DNA of 64,000 nucleotides from Scardovia inopinata JCM 12537 (GCF_001042695.1 NZ_AP012334.1:1-64000), one strand, 5' to 3'; positions 1 to 11,394 are shown, counted from the first letter of the stretch. Program-made: numbers and translations. The notes: a model not told the origin generated them from the sequence alone.

Positions 1-1719
1 ATGATGGGGGGGATCATGACTGATAGTCATAATGCCGTTGAGTTTGACGCTCAGCGCCTCTGGTCCTTTACCCAGGAATACATGGAGTCGCAGGGATACC
101 TGAGTCCAAGAGACACTCGTTTAGTTAACGAGATTCACGCCCTGGGTCTTTTCGACAATATGATTATTCTTAGTGTCAATTCAGAATCAACCCGGTCCAT
201 TCTTGAAAACAAACTCCATACTGATGTTATTGAATGTCTCTCTGCTGTAGCCGGACAAACCATGACCTTCGTCATTAAGGTAGAAAAACCAGAAGATGCA
301 TGGTCTCAGAACGATCAGGCAGAGGCGGCAGATCAGATAAACCAGGCAGATAATGACACCAATAACAAGAAAGGTACTATACAGGCGCACCCAAATTTCT
401 CCCCTGCCGACCATGCTGTTCAGGATCAATCTCTGCCCGATCTTTCACAAGAGAAGCGACAGAATCCACAGAATGAGTTCAGAAGAAATGAAGTGGATAG
501 CGTTAAGCCAGATCGAAGAACTTATCAGCATGCTCATTATGGTCAGCATGCAATTCCTACCCAGGCATCCCTTTCCCTTTCCCCAGTCTCTGATCACATC
601 AGGAAAAGCAATCAAGGCAGCATATCAGCTGGCTCCGCGGAAGTATCAAAGAATCTTGAAGCCAGAAATGCAGTGACTCATCTCAACCCTTTTGCTACCT
701 TTGATACTTTTGTTCAGGGAACTTCCAATCGTTTTGCTAAATCAGCTGCTGTCATAGTTGCAGAAGCACCAGGGACGGCAGACTATAACCCTCTCTTTAT
801 TTATGGGGGTTCCGGATTGGGGAAAACTCATCTGTTGAATGCCATTGGCAATTATGTTCTTCAACAAGATCCGACTATGACAGTCAGATATGTCACTGCT
901 GAAGAATTTGTTAATGATTTTGTTAGTGCCTTGGCAGCAGGGGCCCGCAAACAGGCTGCCCTGGCGAATTTTACTAAAAAATACCGCAATGTTGACGTTC
1001 TTTTGCTCGATGACATTCAGTTTTTTCGCGGCTCAGAAACAATGGAACAGTTTTTCCACACCTTCAATGAATTGACCAGCACAGGCAAGCAGATTGTTAT
1101 TGCCTCAGATGTGGCCCCCAACAATTTGAAGGGTTTTAACGAACGTTTGAGAACTCGCTTTAATAAAGGGCTGGTAGTGGATGTAGCCCCACCGGAAAAA
1201 GAAACACGTGTGGCCATACTTCGTTTAAAAGTTTCCAACAGCAATCTTGCAGTACCCGATGACGTTCTTGATTATATAGCTGATAAAATAACTGATAGTG
1301 TTCGTGAGCTCGAGGGGGCTCTTACCAGAGTTACTGCAATAGCTACTTTGAATGATCAGCAGGTTACCAGGACACTTGCTGAGCAAACCCTCCATGATTT
1401 TTTCAACTCTGATGTGGAGGTAACTCCGACCAGCATTATAACCAATGTTGCCCAGCATTACACTCTAACTTTTGATGATATTGTGGGGCCTTCCCGCACA
1501 AAAAATGTAGCTGAAGCTCGTCAGGTCTCCATGTACTTAATCCGTGAAATGACTAGTCTTTCCCTGGTTGACATTGGCGAGATTTTTGGCGGTCGTGATC
1601 ATTCTACAGTTATGCATGCCTGTAAAAAAGTCGCTGTCGAGATGGGCAAAAAGAGAACTCTGTATAACAATGTTAATGATATCACTATGCACATTAAGCA
1701 GAGTAATTCCCTTAATTAA
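1..1719 (+). CDS. dnaA: Chromosomal replication initiator protein DnaA
   Basis: DnaA binds the origin boxes and, in its ATP form, opens the duplex and loads the replicative helicase. The protein is 572 aa when read from the first base. An N-terminal helper-binding domain is followed by a poorly conserved polar linker (about residues 90-225), then the AAA+ core with Walker A GGSGLGKT near residue 268 and Walker B LLLDDIQFF near 335, and the C-terminal DNA-binding domain with the signature GGRDHSTVMHACKK near residue 531. An in-frame ATG at 16, preceded by a G-rich run, is an equally good start and would give 567 aa. The gene lies directly upstream of oriC and dnaN, the usual actinobacterial arrangement. 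Confidence 0.97.
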   Translation: MMGGIMTDSHNAVEFDAQRLWSFTQEYMESQGYLSPRDTRLVNEIHALGLFDNMIILSVNSESTRSILENKLHTDVIECLSAVAGQTMTFVIKVEKPEDAWSQNDQAEAADQINQADNDTNNKKGTIQAHPNFSPADHAVQDQSLPDLSQEKRQNPQNEFRRNEVDSVKPDRRTYQHAHYGQHAIPTQASLSLSPVSDHIRKSNQGSISAGSAEVSKNLEARNAVTHLNPFATFDTFVQGTSNRFAKSAAVIVAEAPGTADYNPLFIYGGSGLGKTHLLNAIGNYVLQQDPTMTVRYVTAEEFVNDFVSALAAGARKQAALANFTKKYRNVDVLLLDDIQFFRGSETMEQFFHTFNELTSTGKQIVIASDVAPNNLKGFNERLRTRFNKGLVVDVAPPEKETRVAILRLKVSNSNLAVPDDVLDYIADKITDSVRELEGALTRVTAIATLNDQQVTRTLAEQTLHDFFNSDVEVTPTSIITNVAQHYTLTFDDIVGPSRTKNVAEARQVSMYLIREMTSLSLVDIGEIFGGRDHSTVMHACKKVAVEMGKKRTLYNNVNDITMHIKQSNSLN

Positions 1720-2327
1720 GAAATTAAGAAACTAAAAGTCCTGATTAGAGTCGGACGTCTTATTTTTATTTCTTATTTTTATTTCATGTCCACGAAGTCA
1801 GGAATGTCAGGTTTTTAAAGTTAGTCTTTTTAAGAAGGATAGTCATTTGTGAAGAAAGTTATCCACAGCACTTTCCACACGTATGGGCTAAGCAGGTGAA
1901 TAATCCTCAATTTTCAGTGGATAAGGTGAGGGTAAAAAGTGAATAATATCAAGCATTTGAGGGATAAAAAAGAGGAAATAATTTCCTTGTGTACAATCTC
2001 AGACTTATCCACATTTTATCAACTGTTTGTGCACCATCCTAGGGAGACCTTCACACTTGCTATGAGTGCGATATGCCAGCTTGTCCACAGTTTCCACAGC
2101 CCCTACTACGACTACTAATGTTATTTATATACTTCGTCGTTCTAGTTTTAGTTTTTTCTTAGCTCCCGTCTGCGCAACTCGTACCTCCTGTCTGTTCGCA
2201 TACCGGAATAGACTATAGGCTAGTAGATAATAGATAAAATAAGATATAAATACTACGAATCTTAAGCAGTGAACAGCTTGAGCTTAGGTAATGAGTAGTG
2301 TAATAACAGTCTGAAATTGAGGTATCG
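1720..2327. other. oriC: Chromosomal replication origin oriC
   Basis: This 608-bp AT-rich gap between dnaA and dnaN has no credible gene. It carries a cluster of DnaA boxes. Perfect TTATCCACA copies lie at 1859-1867 and 2005-2013. Near matches are CTTTCCACA at 1871-1879, TTGTCCACA at 2081-2089, GTTTCCACA at 2090-2098, and a reverse-orientation copy AGTGGATAA at 1916-1924. The stretch about 2215-2265 is the most AT-rich and is the best candidate for the unwinding element. Box density, location and flanking genes all support oriC; which strand opens first is not determined. Confidence 0.9.
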
Positions 2328-3452
2328 ATGAAGGTCGAAATTGATTCATCCGCTTTCTCTGAAGCTGTCTCCTGGACTACTAGAGTCATTCCTGCCAGAC
2401 CAGCTACCCCTATTTTAACCGGAGTTAAGCTTGAAGCAGCTGATGGGCTCCTTCAACTATCTGCCTTTGATTACGAGGTTTCTGCCCGTCATCATATCGA
2501 AGCTGGAGTTGATGAATCCGGTCTTGCCGTTGTTCAGGGCAAACTTTTAGCTGATATAGGCAAAGCTCTGCCTGTAGGGAAGATATACCTGTCAACGTCA
2601 GGGGCGAAACTGACTGTCAGTGGAGGTCAGTCAACCTTCTCTCTTCCTTTAATGCCACAGTCTGACTATCCCGAGCTTCCTCAGATTCCAGATGCACTAG
2701 GATCTGTCGATGCTGATACCTTTGCCCATGCTGTTGCTCAGGCAACGGTGGCAATTTCTCGAGAAGAATCCAGACCCGTACTGACAGGCGTGAAAATGAT
2801 TTTTTCTGATGGAAAAGTTCAGATGACTTCCACTGATCGTTTTCGTTTGTCCAGATCAACTTTTGCCTGGTCTCCCTCAGCAGACGATATTGATACCTCT
2901 CTTCTGGTAAGGGGAACGCTCCTGAGAGATGTAGCCCGGTCTCTAGATACTTCACAGAACGTAGTTGTAGGCTTTAATCCTGATTCTCCTACCCTGGTCG
3001 GCTTTGACAATGCAGGAAAGATATCAACTGCTCAGCTGATTGATGGTGAATTCCCTTCAGTTGACCGCCTTTTTGCTGCCGATTATCCTATTCACGTTGT
3101 TTTAGATAAAAATGCCCTCATTGATGCTATCCGCCGTGTTTCTCTGGTTGCAGAGCGTAATGCTCCCATCCGTATGAGTTTTGAGAATAATCAGGTAACC
3201 CTATCCGCAGGTTCTGCCGATGAATCCCAGGCGAAAGAAACTTTGTCTGTTGACATGGATGGGGATCCTATAACCATTGCTTTTAACCCAGCTTACTTGG
3301 TGGAAGGTCTCAGCGCTGTGTATGAACCTTATGTGCGCATGAAGATGATTTCTCCCACTAAGGCTGTGGAATTCAATGGTCAGCAGGATCAGGACGGGGA
3401 AGAATCGCTTGATTACCGATATCTTCTAGTTCCTGTTCGTTTCGTTGATTAA
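2328..3452 (+). CDS. dnaN: DNA polymerase III subunit beta (sliding clamp)
   Basis: The beta clamp is a ring-shaped homodimer that tethers the replicative polymerase to DNA. The 374-aa product has the usual family length and three repeated clamp domains. It begins MKVEIDSSAFSEAVSW and ends in the typical Y-R-YLLVPVR tail (RYLLVPVRFVD), which lies in the region contributing to the peptide-binding cleft. The ATG at 2328 is the first good start after oriC. It is followed by recF at a short interval, as in other actinobacteria. Confidence 0.97.
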   Translation: MKVEIDSSAFSEAVSWTTRVIPARPATPILTGVKLEAADGLLQLSAFDYEVSARHHIEAGVDESGLAVVQGKLLADIGKALPVGKIYLSTSGAKLTVSGGQSTFSLPLMPQSDYPELPQIPDALGSVDADTFAHAVAQATVAISREESRPVLTGVKMIFSDGKVQMTSTDRFRLSRSTFAWSPSADDIDTSLLVRGTLLRDVARSLDTSQNVVVGFNPDSPTLVGFDNAGKISTAQLIDGEFPSVDRLFAADYPIHVVLDKNALIDAIRRVSLVAERNAPIRMSFENNQVTLSAGSADESQAKETLSVDMDGDPITIAFNPAYLVEGLSAVYEPYVRMKMISPTKAVEFNGQQDQDGEESLDYRYLLVPVRFVD

Positions 3453-3497
3453 AGGATAAGGCATTATTAACACGCATCTTTTTTGGTATTACTGATT

Positions 3498-4766
3498 GTG
3501 TATATTTCCCGACTCGCCCTGGATCATTATCGGTCCTGGAATACCTGTCTTATTGATCTGACAGATTCTGTCAATGTCCTTTACGGTCACAATGGCCTGG
3601 GGAAAACTAACATTGTAGAAGCAATCGAGTTTTTATCCACAAGCAGCAGTCATAGGGTAAACTCTTCCCAGCCTTTAATTCAACGTGGGTATAAACAGGC
3701 AACTATCAGAGCTAATCTGGAAATTCCATCTCAAGCAGGATCCTCTAAACAAGGATCCTTCAGACAGGAATCCGCCAGACAAACAGAACGCTTTACAGTA
3801 ACAATTCCTATCAGGGGAGCCAATCGAGTCAGGGTTAATAATAACTCATCCCTGTATATGCGAGATATAGTAGGGCAGATCAAAACTGTTGTTTTTGCCC
3901 CTGAAGATCAATGGCTTCTATCTTTGGATCCATCCCGCCGCCGCCGTTTTCTTGACGATGCCGGTATTCAGTTAATACCTGAGTATTATGATTTGTCTCA
4001 AAAATATTCCCATATAGCCCGTCAAAGGGTAGCACTGTTGAAAAATATGGGCTCCGGCCAGCGCGAAAGTTCTGCTGATGATTACACCGGGTTAGAAATA
4101 TGGACGGGGCAACTTATTTCAACTGGATTGAGCTTATCGACTATGAGACAAAAAATTGTGGAAAAACTTTCTCCACTTTTTTCTGAAATTTATGCACAAT
4201 TGGCCGGTTCTGAGCACAAAGCGCAATTAGCCTATCATCCTTCTTTTGCTGAAATTTTTGATCAATCAGACGATCCTTTCACCTTAATCAGTAATCATTT
4301 TCAACGACTCTTCCCGGGAGAATTGGCGCAGGGAAGGAATTTGATAGGGCCGCACCGGGATGATCTGGATTTTTCCCTTCATGGCATGCCTGCTAAAGAA
4401 TATGCCTCCAACGGAGAAATGTGGACTATGGCTTTAGCCTTGAAAATGGCTCTTTTCCAGCTGCTTTCTGAAAACCTGCTTTCTGAAAGCAGCGTTTCTG
4501 CAGGAGCCGGCAAACCTATTCTGATTTTAGACGATGTTTTTTCTCAGCTGGATACCTCCCGAAGGGAAAAAATTGTTGATTTTTCCCAGCAGCAGGAACA
4601 GGTCCTGGTAACGGCTGCATCTGAAAATGATATTCCTCTGGAATTTATTTCCAACAGCCAGGCAGAGGTAAATTTGTGCAACGTAGAAGAAATAAAGGCT
4701 GATGCTGATAGGGAAGAAACTATCACCGGGGAGTTTTCCAGTGGGGAGACTTCTTATGAGGCTTAA
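3498..4766 (+). CDS. recF: DNA replication and repair protein RecF
   Basis: RecF is an ABC/SMC-type ATPase that acts with RecO and RecR to load RecA on gapped DNA. Walker A is GHNGLGKTN near residue 34, the signature segment (ASNGEMWTMALALKMALF) is near 300, and Walker B is ILILDDVFSQLD near 340, giving about 422 aa. The frame is open back to a TTG at 3483, but the family normally begins at a YISRLAL-type segment, so the GTG at 3498 is chosen. No strong ribosome binding site fixes this. The 3' end overlaps the next gene by 11 bases, suggesting translational coupling. Confidence 0.93.
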   Translation: MYISRLALDHYRSWNTCLIDLTDSVNVLYGHNGLGKTNIVEAIEFLSTSSSHRVNSSQPLIQRGYKQATIRANLEIPSQAGSSKQGSFRQESARQTERFTVTIPIRGANRVRVNNNSSLYMRDIVGQIKTVVFAPEDQWLLSLDPSRRRRFLDDAGIQLIPEYYDLSQKYSHIARQRVALLKNMGSGQRESSADDYTGLEIWTGQLISTGLSLSTMRQKIVEKLSPLFSEIYAQLAGSEHKAQLAYHPSFAEIFDQSDDPFTLISNHFQRLFPGELAQGRNLIGPHRDDLDFSLHGMPAKEYASNGEMWTMALALKMALFQLLSENLLSESSVSAGAGKPILILDDVFSQLDTSRREKIVDFSQQQEQVLVTAASENDIPLEFISNSQAEVNLCNVEEIKADADREETITGEFSSGETSYEA

Positions 4767-5265
4767 TAAAATTCCTGTTTGTGAACGGTTGCATCTGTCG
4801 GCACAAGTTCTTCCCAACCAGGTTTACGAACGATATCAAAGGCTTTTCAAACCCAAAATTGATTATGCTCTTCGCAACGAAAAAGCCAGGGATAGTTTTG
4901 GACAAAAAGGACGAGATCCTAAGCAGTTGGGATCCGCTTTGGAAAAACTTTTCTCCGGACAGGATGGGGTCTGGAAGAAAAATCTTATGCTGGCCAAGCT
5001 TCATAACCAATGGTCTCTAGTTGTGGGGGAACACATAGGATCGCATACAGAAGTAGGGTCATACAGGAATGGATTACTGATCATCAAGGCTGATTCTCCT
5101 GTATGGGCTACTCAGTTAACTTATATGGTTCCTAACCTGAAAAAGGTTATCGGGAAAAGATTGCCCGGATTGCCTATCGATGCTATTAAGATTACCGGCC
5201 CTCAAACTGCTCGAAAAAAATACCGGGGATTCCACGGTCGTTCACAGGCCGGAAGAAACGGATAA
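4756..5265 (+). CDS. DUF721 (DciA-like) protein
   Basis: This 169-aa protein of the DUF721 family sits between recF and gyrB, the conserved actinobacterial position. DUF721/DciA proteins are linked to loading or function of the replicative helicase in bacteria lacking DnaC; that role is family knowledge and is not shown here. The C-terminal half carries the family pattern: W..VVGEHIGSHTEVGSYRNGLLII..DSPVWATQL and a following PNLKKVIG. The start ATG at 4756 is chosen over an upstream in-frame start because GTGGGGAG (4741-4748) precedes it at suitable spacing. It overlaps the end of recF. Confidence 0.85.
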   Translation: MRLNKIPVCERLHLSAQVLPNQVYERYQRLFKPKIDYALRNEKARDSFGQKGRDPKQLGSALEKLFSGQDGVWKKNLMLAKLHNQWSLVVGEHIGSHTEVGSYRNGLLIIKADSPVWATQLTYMVPNLKKVIGKRLPGLPIDAIKITGPQTARKKYRGFHGRSQAGRNG

Positions 5266-5413
5266 CGTCCCCTTCTTTTGGTACCCTATATATATTGCAG
5301 GTTAATGCGTTTAAGAGCCCTTTTTGTGCTTTTTAGCGCCAATGATTGTTTACGGAAACCCCAGAGTCATCGGAAAACGGATGGTGTGACTGTGGGAGTT
5401 AAGGAGGACGGCA

Positions 5414-7525
5414 GTGGCCGACGAGGACATGACTAATCCAACTGATCCGCAGGAGGAACAGACTGCTGTGACTGAGCAGAAAGAAGATGCTCCGCTGAAC
5501 AGCAACGGTGAACAGCTGGATGATGAAATGAAGCCTGAGCATTACGATGCCAGTGATTTAAGGGTTCTGGAAGGCCTAGAAGCTGTTCGTATTCGTCCGG
5601 GCATGTACATTGGTTCCACAGGGCCCAGGGGTCTGCATCACCTCGTCTATGAGATTGTTGATAATTCGGTTGATGAAGCTCTGGCTGGGTATGCATCCCA
5701 TATTGAAGTAACCATTTTGAGCGGTAACGGCATTCAGGTTGTTGATGATGGCCGTGGTATTCCTGTCGATGAAGTGCCGGGTGAGGGCAAGTCCGGAGTG
5801 GAGACAGTGATGACCAAACTTCATGCCGGTGGAAAATTCGGCGGCGGCGGCTATGCCGTTTCTGGAGGCCTTCATGGTGTGGGCATCTCTGTTGTTAATG
5901 CCTTGTCTACTCGGGTGGACGTTGAAGTGCGGCGGCAGGGATATCACTGGACTCAAACGTATGTGAATCAAAAACCTCTTGCTCCTTTGAAGCAGGGTAA
6001 GCCTATGAATGAGGGAGAAACTACAGGAACATCAGTCACTTTTTGGGCTGATCCGGCTATTTTTGATACTACAGATTATGATTTTGAAACTCTGCGGTCT
6101 CGCTTCCAGCAAATGGCTTTTCTTAATAAGGGGCTGAAGATTTCTTTAACTGATCTGAGGTCGATTGACGAGGCTGGTGATGAGGTTGCATCTGACGGTG
6201 ATAATGTAGTGGAAGAACTGCATAGAACCGTTACCTATCAGTATGTCAATGGAATCAAAGATTATGTCAATTATTTGGTTAAGGCAAAAAATGCCAATCC
6301 CATTGAGAACGACATCATCGATATTGATGCTGAAGATACCCATCAGGGGATTTCAGCTGAAATTGCTATGCAATGGACTTCTGCTTATTCTGAATCCGTT
6401 CATACTTTTGCCAACACCATTTCAACAACAGAAGGCGGAACTCATGAAGAGGGCTTCAGGGCTGCGCTGACTGGTTTGGTCAACCGTTATGCCAGGGACA
6501 AGGGAATTCTGAAAGAAAAAGACGATAATCTGTCTGGTGATGATGTGAGGGAAGGCTTAGTGGCTGTAGTGTCAGTCAAGCTGACTGTTCCTCAGTTCGA
6601 AGGACAGACTAAAACAAAGTTGGGCAACGCCATTGCCAAGACCTTTGTTCAAAGAGTCATGACCGAGAGGATGACAGACTGGTTCGATGCCCATCCTTCT
6701 GAAGCCAAATCCATCATTCAGAAAGGGATGGAAGCCGCTCGTGCCCGTCTGGCTGCCAAAAAAGCCCGTGAATCTACTCGACGGAAATCTATCTTTGAAT
6801 CTGCCGGTATGCCCGATAAACTCAAGGATTGCCAGTCATCAGATCCATCTGAATGCGAACTTTTTATTGTGGAAGGCGACTCTGCAGGTGGTTCCGCTAT
6901 TCAGGGCCGTAACCCCTTAACGCAGGCTATTTTGCCTCTGAGAGGGAAAATCTTGAATACAGAACGGGCTTCTTTAGACCGCATGATGAAGTCTGACACC
7001 ATTGAATCCCTGATTACAGCCATTGGCGGAGGATATGGGGAAGAATTTGATATTAGCAAAGTGCGCTATCACAAAATCATCATCATGGCTGATGCCGATG
7101 TGGATGGGGCTCATATTGCTACCCTGAATTTGACTCTCTTCTTCCGTTATATGAGACCTATGATTACGGAAGGCTATGTTTATGTGGCTATGCCTCCCCT
7201 CTATCGGCTCAAGTGGACTAAGGGTCCTCATGATTTTGTCTATACGGACGCTGAACGCGACCGGGTGCTGGAAGAAGGACGATCTAAGGGCCGTCAGCTT
7301 CCTAAAGGAGAAGGAATTCAACGTTATAAGGGTCTAGGGGAGATGACCTATCAGGAACTATGGGAAACCACTATGGATCCTGACCATCGTATTTTAAAAC
7401 AGATTCATATTGACGATGCAGCCCAGGCCGATGAAACCTTCTCCATGCTGATGGGAGAAGAAGTCGAACCCCGCAGGCTCTTCATTCAGCGCAACGCTCA
7501 TGATGCCCGTTTCATTGATGCTTAA
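5414..7525 (+). CDS. gyrB: DNA gyrase subunit B
   Basis: GyrB is the ATPase subunit of gyrase, which introduces negative supercoils. At 703 aa it has the size of the short (non-proteobacterial) class. The GHKL ATPase motifs ([27 protein letters not shown]) are in the first 150 residues. The TOPRIM domain has EGDSAGGSA near residue 487 and the metal-binding DADVDGAH near 560. The C-terminal QRYKGLGEM motif is intact. The start is a GTG at 5414, fixed by AAGGAGG at 5401-5407. gyrA follows 22 bp downstream, so the two are probably co-transcribed. Confidence 0.97.
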   Translation: MADEDMTNPTDPQEEQTAVTEQKEDAPLNSNGEQLDDEMKPEHYDASDLRVLEGLEAVRIRPGMYIGSTGPRGLHHLVYEIVDNSVDEALAGYASHIEVTILSGNGIQVVDDGRGIPVDEVPGEGKSGVETVMTKLHAGGKFGGGGYAVSGGLHGVGISVVNALSTRVDVEVRRQGYHWTQTYVNQKPLAPLKQGKPMNEGETTGTSVTFWADPAIFDTTDYDFETLRSRFQQMAFLNKGLKISLTDLRSIDEAGDEVASDGDNVVEELHRTVTYQYVNGIKDYVNYLVKAKNANPIENDIIDIDAEDTHQGISAEIAMQWTSAYSESVHTFANTISTTEGGTHEEGFRAALTGLVNRYARDKGILKEKDDNLSGDDVREGLVAVVSVKLTVPQFEGQTKTKLGNAIAKTFVQRVMTERMTDWFDAHPSEAKSIIQKGMEAARARLAAKKARESTRRKSIFESAGMPDKLKDCQSSDPSECELFIVEGDSAGGSAIQGRNPLTQAILPLRGKILNTERASLDRMMKSDTIESLITAIGGGYGEEFDISKVRYHKIIIMADADVDGAHIATLNLTLFFRYMRPMITEGYVYVAMPPLYRLKWTKGPHDFVYTDAERDRVLEEGRSKGRQLPKGEGIQRYKGLGEMTYQELWETTMDPDHRILKQIHIDDAAQADETFSMLMGEEVEPRRLFIQRNAHDARFIDA

Positions 7526-7547
7526 GGTAAGGTAAAGGAAAAGAACA

Positions 7548-10337
7548 GTGGCAGACGATAAGAACATCACTTCTGAGAACTCGGACGCTCAGGATTCACA
7601 GAATAACTCTTTTGATCAGGCCCATGAGACAGATGATTCCTTGGAACCGCTGAGCCCTCAGGCCACGGCTGAAGATTTTGGACTCTTGAAGGGAACCAGA
7701 ATTAAGTCTATGGATCTGCAGCAGGAGATGCGCGAATCTTACTTGGCTTATGCTCTCTCGGTTATTGTGGAGCGGGCCCTGCCTGATGTCCGGGATGGGA
7801 TGAAGCCGGTTCACCGCCGGGTAATTTATGCCATGTACGATGGGGGATACAGGCCTGACAGGGGTTACAACAAATGCTCCCGCGTCGTCGGCGATGTAAT
7901 GGGCAAGTATCATCCTCACGGCGATGCCGCTATTTATGACACTCTTGTTCGTATGGCCCAGCCCTGGTCCATGCGCTACCTGCTGGTAGACGGTCAGGGT
8001 AATTTCGGATCTCCTGGTGATGATCCGGCTGCGGCCATGCGTTATACAGAATGTCGTATGGCCCCATTGGCTATGGAACTGGTCAGGGATATTGATAAAG
8101 ATACTGTCGATTTTGTTCCTAACTATGATGGAAAAACCCAGGAACCAACAGTGTTGCCCAGCCGTTTCCCTAATCTTTTGGTCAACGGGTCTGCTGGAAT
8201 TGCTGTAGGTATGGCTACCAATATTCCTTCTCATAACATGAGAGAGATAGCCGAAGGGGTGCATTGGGCCCTCAACCATCCTGAAGCCAGCAGGGAAGAG
8301 CTGCTGAATAATCTGATAGCAATTATTAAAGGACCTGATTTTCCAACCGGAGCAACCATTCTAGGTCATAAGGGAATCGAACAGGCTTACCGGACAGGCC
8401 GGGGACTGATTACCATGCGGGCCGTGGTCAACACTGAAGAAATCAATGGCCGCCTCTGCCTGGTTGTAACAGAACTTCCGTATCAGGTCAATCCTGACCG
8501 CCTGGCTTCTTCCATTAAGGAAGCTGTTCGTGACGGCAAGATTCAGGGCATTGCTGACATGAGAGACGAAACGTCAGGTCGGACAGGCCAGCGCTTGGTT
8601 TTGGTTCTCAAGCGTGATGCTGTTCCTAAAGTGGTCCTCAACAATCTGTATAAGCATACCCAACTCCAGCAAACTTTTGGGGCTAATATGCTGGCTCTGG
8701 TTGATGGCGTTCCCAGAACGCTCAGCCTCGATGCCTTTATTCGTCACTGGATCAATCACCAGCTTCAGGTTGTGGAAAGGCGAACCCGGTATTTGAAGCG
8801 AGAGGCTGAAGAGCGTGATCACATCCTTCAGGGCTATCTGAAGGCACTGGATATGATTGAAGAGGTCATCGCTTTGATTCGCCGCTCACCTGATGTGGAA
8901 CAAGCCAGAAACGGCCTGATGGACCTGCTAGATGTCGATCAAATTCAGGCCGATGCCATTCTGGCCATGCAGTTGCGTCGTCTGGCTGCTCTGGAAAGGC
9001 AGAAGATCATTGATGAGCACGAAGAACTCCTGCGCAGAATTGAAGATTACAATGATATTTTAGCCAAGCCCGACCGGCAGAGAAAAATTGTGGGCGATGA
9101 GATGGATGAGATCGTCGATAAATATGGGGATGATCGCAGGACTAAAATCCTTCCCTTCTCTGGCGAAATGAATGTGGAAGATCTGATTGCGGAAGAAAAC
9201 GTTGTGGTAACAGTGACACATTCTGGCTATATTAAGCGGACTAAAGCAGATGAATACCGTGCGCAGCACCGGGGAGGCAAGGGTATTAAAGGAACCCGCC
9301 TGCGCGAGGATGATGTGGTTGATCATTTCTTCCTGACTAGTACTCACAACTGGCTTCTTTTCTTCACTAACCAGGGCCGGGTATACAGAATCAAAGGGTA
9401 TGAGGTTCCAGAAGGATCCCGCGATTCCAAGGGTCAGCATGTTGCTAATCTTCTGCAACTGGGACCAGATGAGAAAATTCAGCAAGTCTTGTCCATTAAG
9501 GATTATCAGACTGCTTCCTATCTGGTTTTAGCTACTAGGTCAGGAAAGATTAAGAAAACCAGGCTGGATGAATACGATTCTGCCAGGCAAGGCGGCCTTA
9601 TTGCTGTTCGTTTGCGGGAGATTGAAGGCGCTTTCCGTACAGATAAGGAAGGTAATCAGGTACCACTAGTTGATGAGCTGATTGGTGCTGCCCTCTGCAA
9701 CGATGATGATGAAATTATTGTGGTCTCTCAGAAGGGAATGAGTGTTAAATTCTCCGCTGATGATCAGACCCTTCGTCCTATGGGGCGTCAGACCGCAGGT
9801 GTTCAGGCTATGAAGTTCCGTGGGAAGCCGGGAGATGATCTCCTCCTGAGCATGGATGTGGTTCCTCAGGGGACTGATTCTGATCTTCTCGTAGTGACCA
9901 ATGAAGGGTTCGCCAAGCGGACAGCCCTGTCTGAATATAGGCTTCAGGGTCGCAATGGCTATGGGGTAAAAGCTATTAATCTGGTAGAAGGTCGGGGGAA
10001 TCTGATTGGTGCCATTGTGGTTGCTGAAGATGATCAAGTCATGGCTATTATGAAATCCGGTAAAGTAATCCGATCCGATGTTTCTGAAATCAAACGTACT
10101 GGTCGCAATACTCAGGGTGTGACCTTAGCTAAGCCGGATAAGGGTGATGAAATTATCTCCGTTGCACGCAACGCTGAAACAGAAGATCAGGATGAACCAT
10201 CGGGGTCTGAATCGGGGTCTGAGAACTCAAGGAGTTTAAACAGCGATGGTTCAAACGGTAGTGATGATGGTATTCTGAAGTCACAGGAACCGGTAGAACA
10301 GGTAGAAAACAAGGCTGGCGAGAGCTCAGCTGAGTAG
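7548..10337 (+). CDS. gyrA: DNA gyrase subunit A
   Basis: GyrA is the DNA-cleaving and wrapping subunit of gyrase (929 aa). The catalytic tyrosine lies in RYTECRM (about residue 166). The quinolone-binding region reads [19 protein letters not shown], with Ala (residue 127) where E. coli has Ser83. The C-terminal half holds the beta-pinwheel blades, including a GyrA-box-like segment ([10 protein letters not shown]), and ends in about 55 acidic, Ser-rich residues. The start is a GTG at 7548 preceded by a purine-rich site (GGTAAAGGAAAAG). It is followed after 8 bp by the DUF3566 gene. Confidence 0.97.
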   Translation: MADDKNITSENSDAQDSQNNSFDQAHETDDSLEPLSPQATAEDFGLLKGTRIKSMDLQQEMRESYLAYALSVIVERALPDVRDGMKPVHRRVIYAMYDGGYRPDRGYNKCSRVVGDVMGKYHPHGDAAIYDTLVRMAQPWSMRYLLVDGQGNFGSPGDDPAAAMRYTECRMAPLAMELVRDIDKDTVDFVPNYDGKTQEPTVLPSRFPNLLVNGSAGIAVGMATNIPSHNMREIAEGVHWALNHPEASREELLNNLIAIIKGPDFPTGATILGHKGIEQAYRTGRGLITMRAVVNTEEINGRLCLVVTELPYQVNPDRLASSIKEAVRDGKIQGIADMRDETSGRTGQRLVLVLKRDAVPKVVLNNLYKHTQLQQTFGANMLALVDGVPRTLSLDAFIRHWINHQLQVVERRTRYLKREAEERDHILQGYLKALDMIEEVIALIRRSPDVEQARNGLMDLLDVDQIQADAILAMQLRRLAALERQKIIDEHEELLRRIEDYNDILAKPDRQRKIVGDEMDEIVDKYGDDRRTKILPFSGEMNVEDLIAEENVVVTVTHSGYIKRTKADEYRAQHRGGKGIKGTRLREDDVVDHFFLTSTHNWLLFFTNQGRVYRIKGYEVPEGSRDSKGQHVANLLQLGPDEKIQQVLSIKDYQTASYLVLATRSGKIKKTRLDEYDSARQGGLIAVRLREIEGAFRTDKEGNQVPLVDELIGAALCNDDDEIIVVSQKGMSVKFSADDQTLRPMGRQTAGVQAMKFRGKPGDDLLLSMDVVPQGTDSDLLVVTNEGFAKRTALSEYRLQGRNGYGVKAINLVEGRGNLIGAIVVAEDDQVMAIMKSGKVIRSDVSEIKRTGRNTQGVTLAKPDKGDEIISVARNAETEDQDEPSGSESGSENSRSLNSDGSNGSDDGILKSQEPVEQVENKAGESSAE

Positions 10338-10345
10338 GAGATAAT

Positions 10346-11008
10346 ATGACAAACGAGAATCCTGGATCACAGACAGAGCAGAATGCTGAAGCTGACGCTC
10401 AGGCAGCTGCAGCAGCATCTGCCAACGCAGAAACTGAATACACGGCTCATGATGCTCAGGAGGTTGCCTCATACGCAGCGGCGGCTTCCCCCCGGGCAGC
10501 GTCGACCCAGTCCCGGTCGGCTGAACCTTTTCCTATCCGTAATTCGGTAAACAGAAATCGTGCAGATGCTCCCGGATCTGCCAATGCTTCCGGTAGCCAT
10601 GCCTCTTCAGCATCAAACTCATCAGCTCGATCCTCCCATAAGGCCAGTGTTCCCAGAGCACGGCGGATGAATTTGTCTGTCACCCGGGTAGATCCCTGGT
10701 CAGTCACCAAGATCACCTTTATGCTTTCTATCGCCGGAGCCATTATTCAGCTAGTTGCTGTGGCTCTTATCTGGTTTATCATGAATGCTGCTGGTCTTTT
10801 TGACGCCGTTAACAACCTGGGAACTCAACTAAGCTCTTCCTTTAACATTACCGACATGATCAGTCTGCCCCGGGTTTTGGGCGCTGTTACCATCCTGTCT
10901 GTTTTTGAAATCGTCATCATTTGTGTTCTGGCTGCAATCGGTGCTTTCCTTTACAACGTGTCCAGCCGACTGGTTGGCGGGGTTCATGTGACTCTGGGAG
11001 ATGACTAA
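10346..11008 (+). CDS. DUF3566 transmembrane protein
   Basis: This 220-aa membrane protein has a low-complexity Ala/Ser-rich cytoplasmic N-terminus (about 110 residues). It is followed by two predicted transmembrane helices (about residues 125-150 and 180-205) around a short extracellular segment. The pattern RRMNLSVTRVDPWSVTKITFMLSIAGA is typical of DUF3566, an actinobacterial family found directly after gyrA. The function of the family is unknown to me. The start ATG at 10346 is preceded by TAGGAG. Spacing of 8 bp from gyrA suggests it is the last gene of the gyrBA transcript, which ends at the hairpin at 11087. Confidence 0.85.
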   Translation: MTNENPGSQTEQNAEADAQAAAAASANAETEYTAHDAQEVASYAAAASPRAASTQSRSAEPFPIRNSVNRNRADAPGSANASGSHASSASNSSARSSHKASVPRARRMNLSVTRVDPWSVTKITFMLSIAGAIIQLVAVALIWFIMNAAGLFDAVNNLGTQLSSSFNITDMISLPRVLGAVTILSVFEIVIICVLAAIGAFLYNVSSRLVGGVHVTLGDD

Positions 11009-11394
11009 AACCGTTTTGCCAAGAGCCGATGGTCAGAGACTGATGGCCGGCTGGCCGGCTGTTAAGGTTCCCTGCTGAAAATCGTCGCCCTGCAGTTGTG
11101 GCTGCAGGGCTTTTGTTTGTTGTGGATGTTTGCTCCAGCCCGCCCAGAGTGTCTAGCGTGCTGTTTGTGCCGGTTAAAGTGCTGTTTGTGCAGAATTTCT
11201 TTTATTTTATGCGGCAGAAAGTCTGGGTCTGCGAGTCGTTTATTTTTCCTCCTTTACAGTTAAAAGATGTAGGGTTTGCTCTGTTTCCGGCGTCAAAGAC
11301 AGATGTCTGAGGGCAGCAGGCTCACAGTAGAGAAATTTGAGTCCGTCGTGGTCTGCGTGGATGCGGCGGTATAAATCGATGAAAGGAAAGGGCT
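11009..11394. other. Intergenic region with terminator and upstream region of GH3 gene
   Basis: This 386-bp gap contains the terminator at 11087-11120. After it there is no ORF with a plausible ribosome binding site or recognisable product. The segment before 11395 is expected to hold the promoter of the GH3 gene, but I do not see a convincing -35/-10 pair. Confidence 0.5.
11087..11120 (+). terminator. Rho-independent terminator after gyrBA-DUF3566
   Basis: A perfect 9-bp stem, GCCCTGCAG (11087-11095) and CTGCAGGGC (11102-11110), has a 6-nt loop and is followed directly by TTTTGTTTGT. It lies 79 bp after the DUF3566 stop codon. Confidence 0.85.

Noticed and set aside
11098-11310. A 70-codon plus-strand frame after the gyrA operon
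   Set aside because: It starts inside the terminator hairpin and lacks a ribosome binding site; the sequence is low-complexity.
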